A stretch of DNA of 64,000 nucleotides, from NCBI GenBank assembly GCA_009829735.1, contig CM020618.1:11623119-11687118 (forward strand), written 5' to 3'. The notes below the pieces were generated by a model. The model saw only the letters and a program-made list of their open reading frames with translations, did no database searches and was not told where the DNA came from. The translations under genes were made by a program, and so were the position numbers. The DNA is from Pyropia yezoensis (taxonomy: Eukaryota > Rhodophyta > Bangiophyceae > Bangiales > Bangiaceae). This document shows, piece by piece, positions 62,222 to 64,000 of this stretch (positions are counted from its first letter, which is position 1; every line of letters begins with the position of its first letter).

Positions 62222-64000
62222 ATGGCGACTCCGGGAGTTGAGACGGACTCTCTTGACGAGCGCATGGAGGACACCTACTACGGTGCAGCACCCGCCGGGA
62301 CTTCCGGCGGGGGCTCCGCGATCGCTCCGGGGGATGGGACTCCCGCGTCACCCGGCTTTGGGTTGACGGCGGGATCTCCCCCGGAGGCGGGACAAGTTGT
62401 CCCGCGTGAGGCCTTGGGGCGGTGGTTTTACCCCGCTTGGCCTCTCTATGAGGAGGGGTTGACTGTTCTTCGCTGTGGCCGACTTGGCGCAGCGATGGGC
62501 CGGGTATGGGACCGCCTACGGGAGAAGTATCCCCGTAGGGTCGGGTTCTCTGCCGGCTTCAGGACGGACCGGTTTGCCTTCCTGGACGATGAGGAGGTTG
62601 AGGACGTTCAGCGGACCAAGGCCATGGTGGACCGCGGGGGAACTATCCCGGGTCCCGGCGACTTGCCGACCTTTACTTGGGACGCGGTGGCAACTCGCCC
62701 CCCTTACCTTCACGAGGCCGATCCGCACACTCATCACTTTGGTGTGCGGATGGAGAAAGACTTCCGGCGAGGTCCCTACTTGGTGACCTCGGCTCAACTT
62801 GAGTTTCCTCAACAGTCTGCTGCCAGTAAGGAGCAGTACTATCCGAAGAAGCCCGAGTGGTGGCCTCAAGTTGAGGTCCCCTACGGGTTCCCGGCGTTGC
62901 TGCCACGGTTGCTTGACCACTTCGGCTCCGTCATGTTGACGGCTGGCCCTGATCACCTGGTGTGGGCCATGTTGGCCACCCAGTGGCTCCTCGAGGTCAT
63001 GTCGACCTGGGAGTTCTGTGTTCAGCGGTGGGGGATGCTCTGGCATCCCCCCCTCCGGCTCATCCACGGTTTGGAACAGCTCACCCCGCAGCTAGTTGCT
63101 GAGGGGTGCTCATCAGGACAACTCACTCTACTTGAGGAGATCCTCCGGCTCCATAAGTTTATCGAGTGGGAGAGCATTGAGCACAAGTTGCGCCGCCCCA
63201 CTCGTGGGCCCAAGGACGATGGCGCACTTCGCCAGTTCGTGTGGGTCGCTCGTGAACTTCACGACGGCCGTGTGGTCCTACGAGAGGGGTTGGGCATCGG
63301 GGACTACCCGTATGCCCCGGGGGTGGATCGCCACACTGCGCCACCAACGGACAAGCCCATAGTTATGGCTGTGCCCTCATATGATGACCATATGACTCAA
63401 CCTACTGCGGGGGCCCCAAGTCGGGGTGGCAGTTACACCCGGGTACCGCCACCTAAGCGTGCCCCTCCGCTTCCTCCTGTTCCTTTCCAGCCTCACGGGA
63501 ACATCCCGATCAGCGTGGCCGTGGAGTCATCCACCCCGGTGTCCCCCAACTTGGGGGCCACCCTCCTGACGGTATACCCCAAGTTGGTGTTACCGCCCAC
63601 GCCTCTAACCTCAGAGATGATGATCACCACGTTGGTGCGCACCATTTCCTGGTTGGCCGCGTCGACCGCAACCCTTCAAACTTCCGAGACTCCTCAACTT
63701 GAGGAGCGCGTTCGTACTGCAGTGGCGACCGCGAGGTGCGAGTCGGTGGCGGAGTTTATGACAGCCGAGTTGGCTCGCATTGGGGCTATTATGCCCCAGC
63801 CAGCCCCACTTGGGCGTGGCAAACGTCGCGCGAGCCGGGCATACTCGCCTCCTCGCCGTCGTCGCCGACACTCGCGGCGCTCTCCTTCAGTATCGGAAGA
63901 CGAGTTGTCTTACTCCGTTTCGGATTCCTCTACCCCGTCGGAGACGGAGTCTGTCCAGCGTCTGCGTCGCAAACTTGCGCGCAAGACCAGGCAGAAGAGT
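62222..64000 (+). CDS. Antisense ORF of the second Ty3 copy, fully open, 3' end outside window
   Basis: From ATG 62222 (MATPGVETDSLDERMEDTYY) the frame is open for 593 codons to the window edge without a stop. It is homologous over its whole length to the antisense ORF at 39670-37559, with roughly 85% residue identity by eye in the compared central part. It has TCA (Ser) where the other copy has a TAA. It has the same layout: Pro/Gly-rich start, globular region with LPTFTWDAVATRPPYLHEAD and VWVARELHDGRVVLREGLGI, a Pro-rich linker, a helical stretch (MMITTLVRTISWLAAS), and an Arg/Ser-rich tail with SVSEDELSYSVSDSSTPSET. In the element it is antisense to gag-pol. No known family is recognised. 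Confidence 0.8.
   Translation, partial: MATPGVETDSLDERMEDTYYGAAPAGTSGGGSAIAPGDGTPASPGFGLTAGSPPEAGQVVPREALGRWFYPAWPLYEEGLTVLRCGRLGAAMGRVWDRLREKYPRRVGFSAGFRTDRFAFLDDEEVEDVQRTKAMVDRGGTIPGPGDLPTFTWDAVATRPPYLHEADPHTHHFGVRMEKDFRRGPYLVTSAQLEFPQQSAASKEQYYPKKPEWWPQVEVPYGFPALLPRLLDHFGSVMLTAGPDHLVWAMLATQWLLEVMSTWEFCVQRWGMLWHPPLRLIHGLEQLTPQLVAEGCSSGQLTLLEEILRLHKFIEWESIEHKLRRPTRGPKDDGALRQFVWVARELHDGRVVLREGLGIGDYPYAPGVDRHTAPPTDKPIVMAVPSYDDHMTQPTAGAPSRGGSYTRVPPPKRAPPLPPVPFQPHGNIPISVAVESSTPVSPNLGATLLTVYPKLVLPPTPLTSEMMITTLVRTISWLAASTATLQTSETPQLEERVRTAVATARCESVAEFMTAELARIGAIMPQPAPLGRGKRRASRAYSPPRRRRRHSRRSPSVSEDELSYSVSDSSTPSETESVQRLRRKLARKTRQKS

Larger units (their letters stand above)
61806..64000 (-). mobile_element. 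Second copy of the Ty3/gypsy element, inverted, truncated at its 3' LTR
   Basis: Reverse-oriented LTR start (61806-61883, only the first 78 of 469 bases of the LTR), the reverse-complement polypurine tract, and then the antisense-ORF region reading rightwards. It continues past the window edge. The LTR has been cut by an unknown event, so there is no target duplication here. Confidence 0.9.

Overview
The window looks like nuclear DNA of a GC-rich eukaryote, most likely an alga. A Porphyra/Pyropia-type red alga would fit the Ala/Gly/Pro-rich coding style and the poly-C tracts, but nothing in the sequence proves the lineage. Evidence for a eukaryote: a chromodomain Ty3/gypsy LTR retrotransposon, a tyrosine-recombinase (DIRS-order) retrotransposon, a Fanzor (eukaryotic TnpB) gene, a SET-domain gene, a SUMO-interacting RING gene and a UPF1-like helicase. 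No rRNA, tRNA or CRISPR locus was seen. The first ~12 kb is less GC-rich, with no convincing gene and one decayed LTR fragment.

Layout. 14.7-20.1 kb: minus-strand PAT/TOC-like retrotransposon (gag, RT-RNase H, tyrosine recombinase) with split direct repeats. 20.1-24.1 kb: low-complexity Pro-coding minisatellite and homopolymer tracts. 24.2-25.0 kb: intact RING/SIM gene. 26.5-41.0 kb: a gene with RGG-rich, ParB-like and 2OG-Fe(II)-dioxygenase-like parts, interrupted by a complete 8.6-kb chromodomain Ty3/gypsy element (31679-40310). 41.3-41.5 kb: palindrome cluster. 42.0-43.0 kb: SET gene. 43.2-44.3 kb: intact unknown ORF on the minus strand. 45.2-53.1 kb: tandem array plus a very long UPF1-like SF1 helicase gene carrying a solo LTR. 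53.4-53.8 kb: main palindrome array. 56.4-61.3 kb: large Fanzor gene with N-terminal zinc knuckles, split by a reverse solo LTR with a perfect 5-bp target duplication. 61.8-64.0 kb: edge of a second, inverted copy of the Ty3 element.

How it fits together. The broken + strand genes between 26 and 61 kb share features: C-rich leaders, in-frame premature stops, and hits by the same 469-bp LTR family in three separate ORFs. The dioxygenase and helicase genes start after copies of the same ~345-bp tandem array, whose units hold GC-rich palindromes. Two clusters of a 20-bp palindrome (CGCGTTATGTACATAACGCG and variants) lie at ~41.4 and ~53.6 kb, one downstream of each of these genes. The best candidate for an undescribed system is therefore one or more large, decayed mobile elements that encode DNA/chromatin-modifying proteins (ParB-like/dioxygenase, SET, helicase, perhaps Fanzor) and carry two palindrome arrays as cis sites. 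The Ty3 element also carries a long antisense ORF between pol and the 3' LTR that is preserved in both copies.
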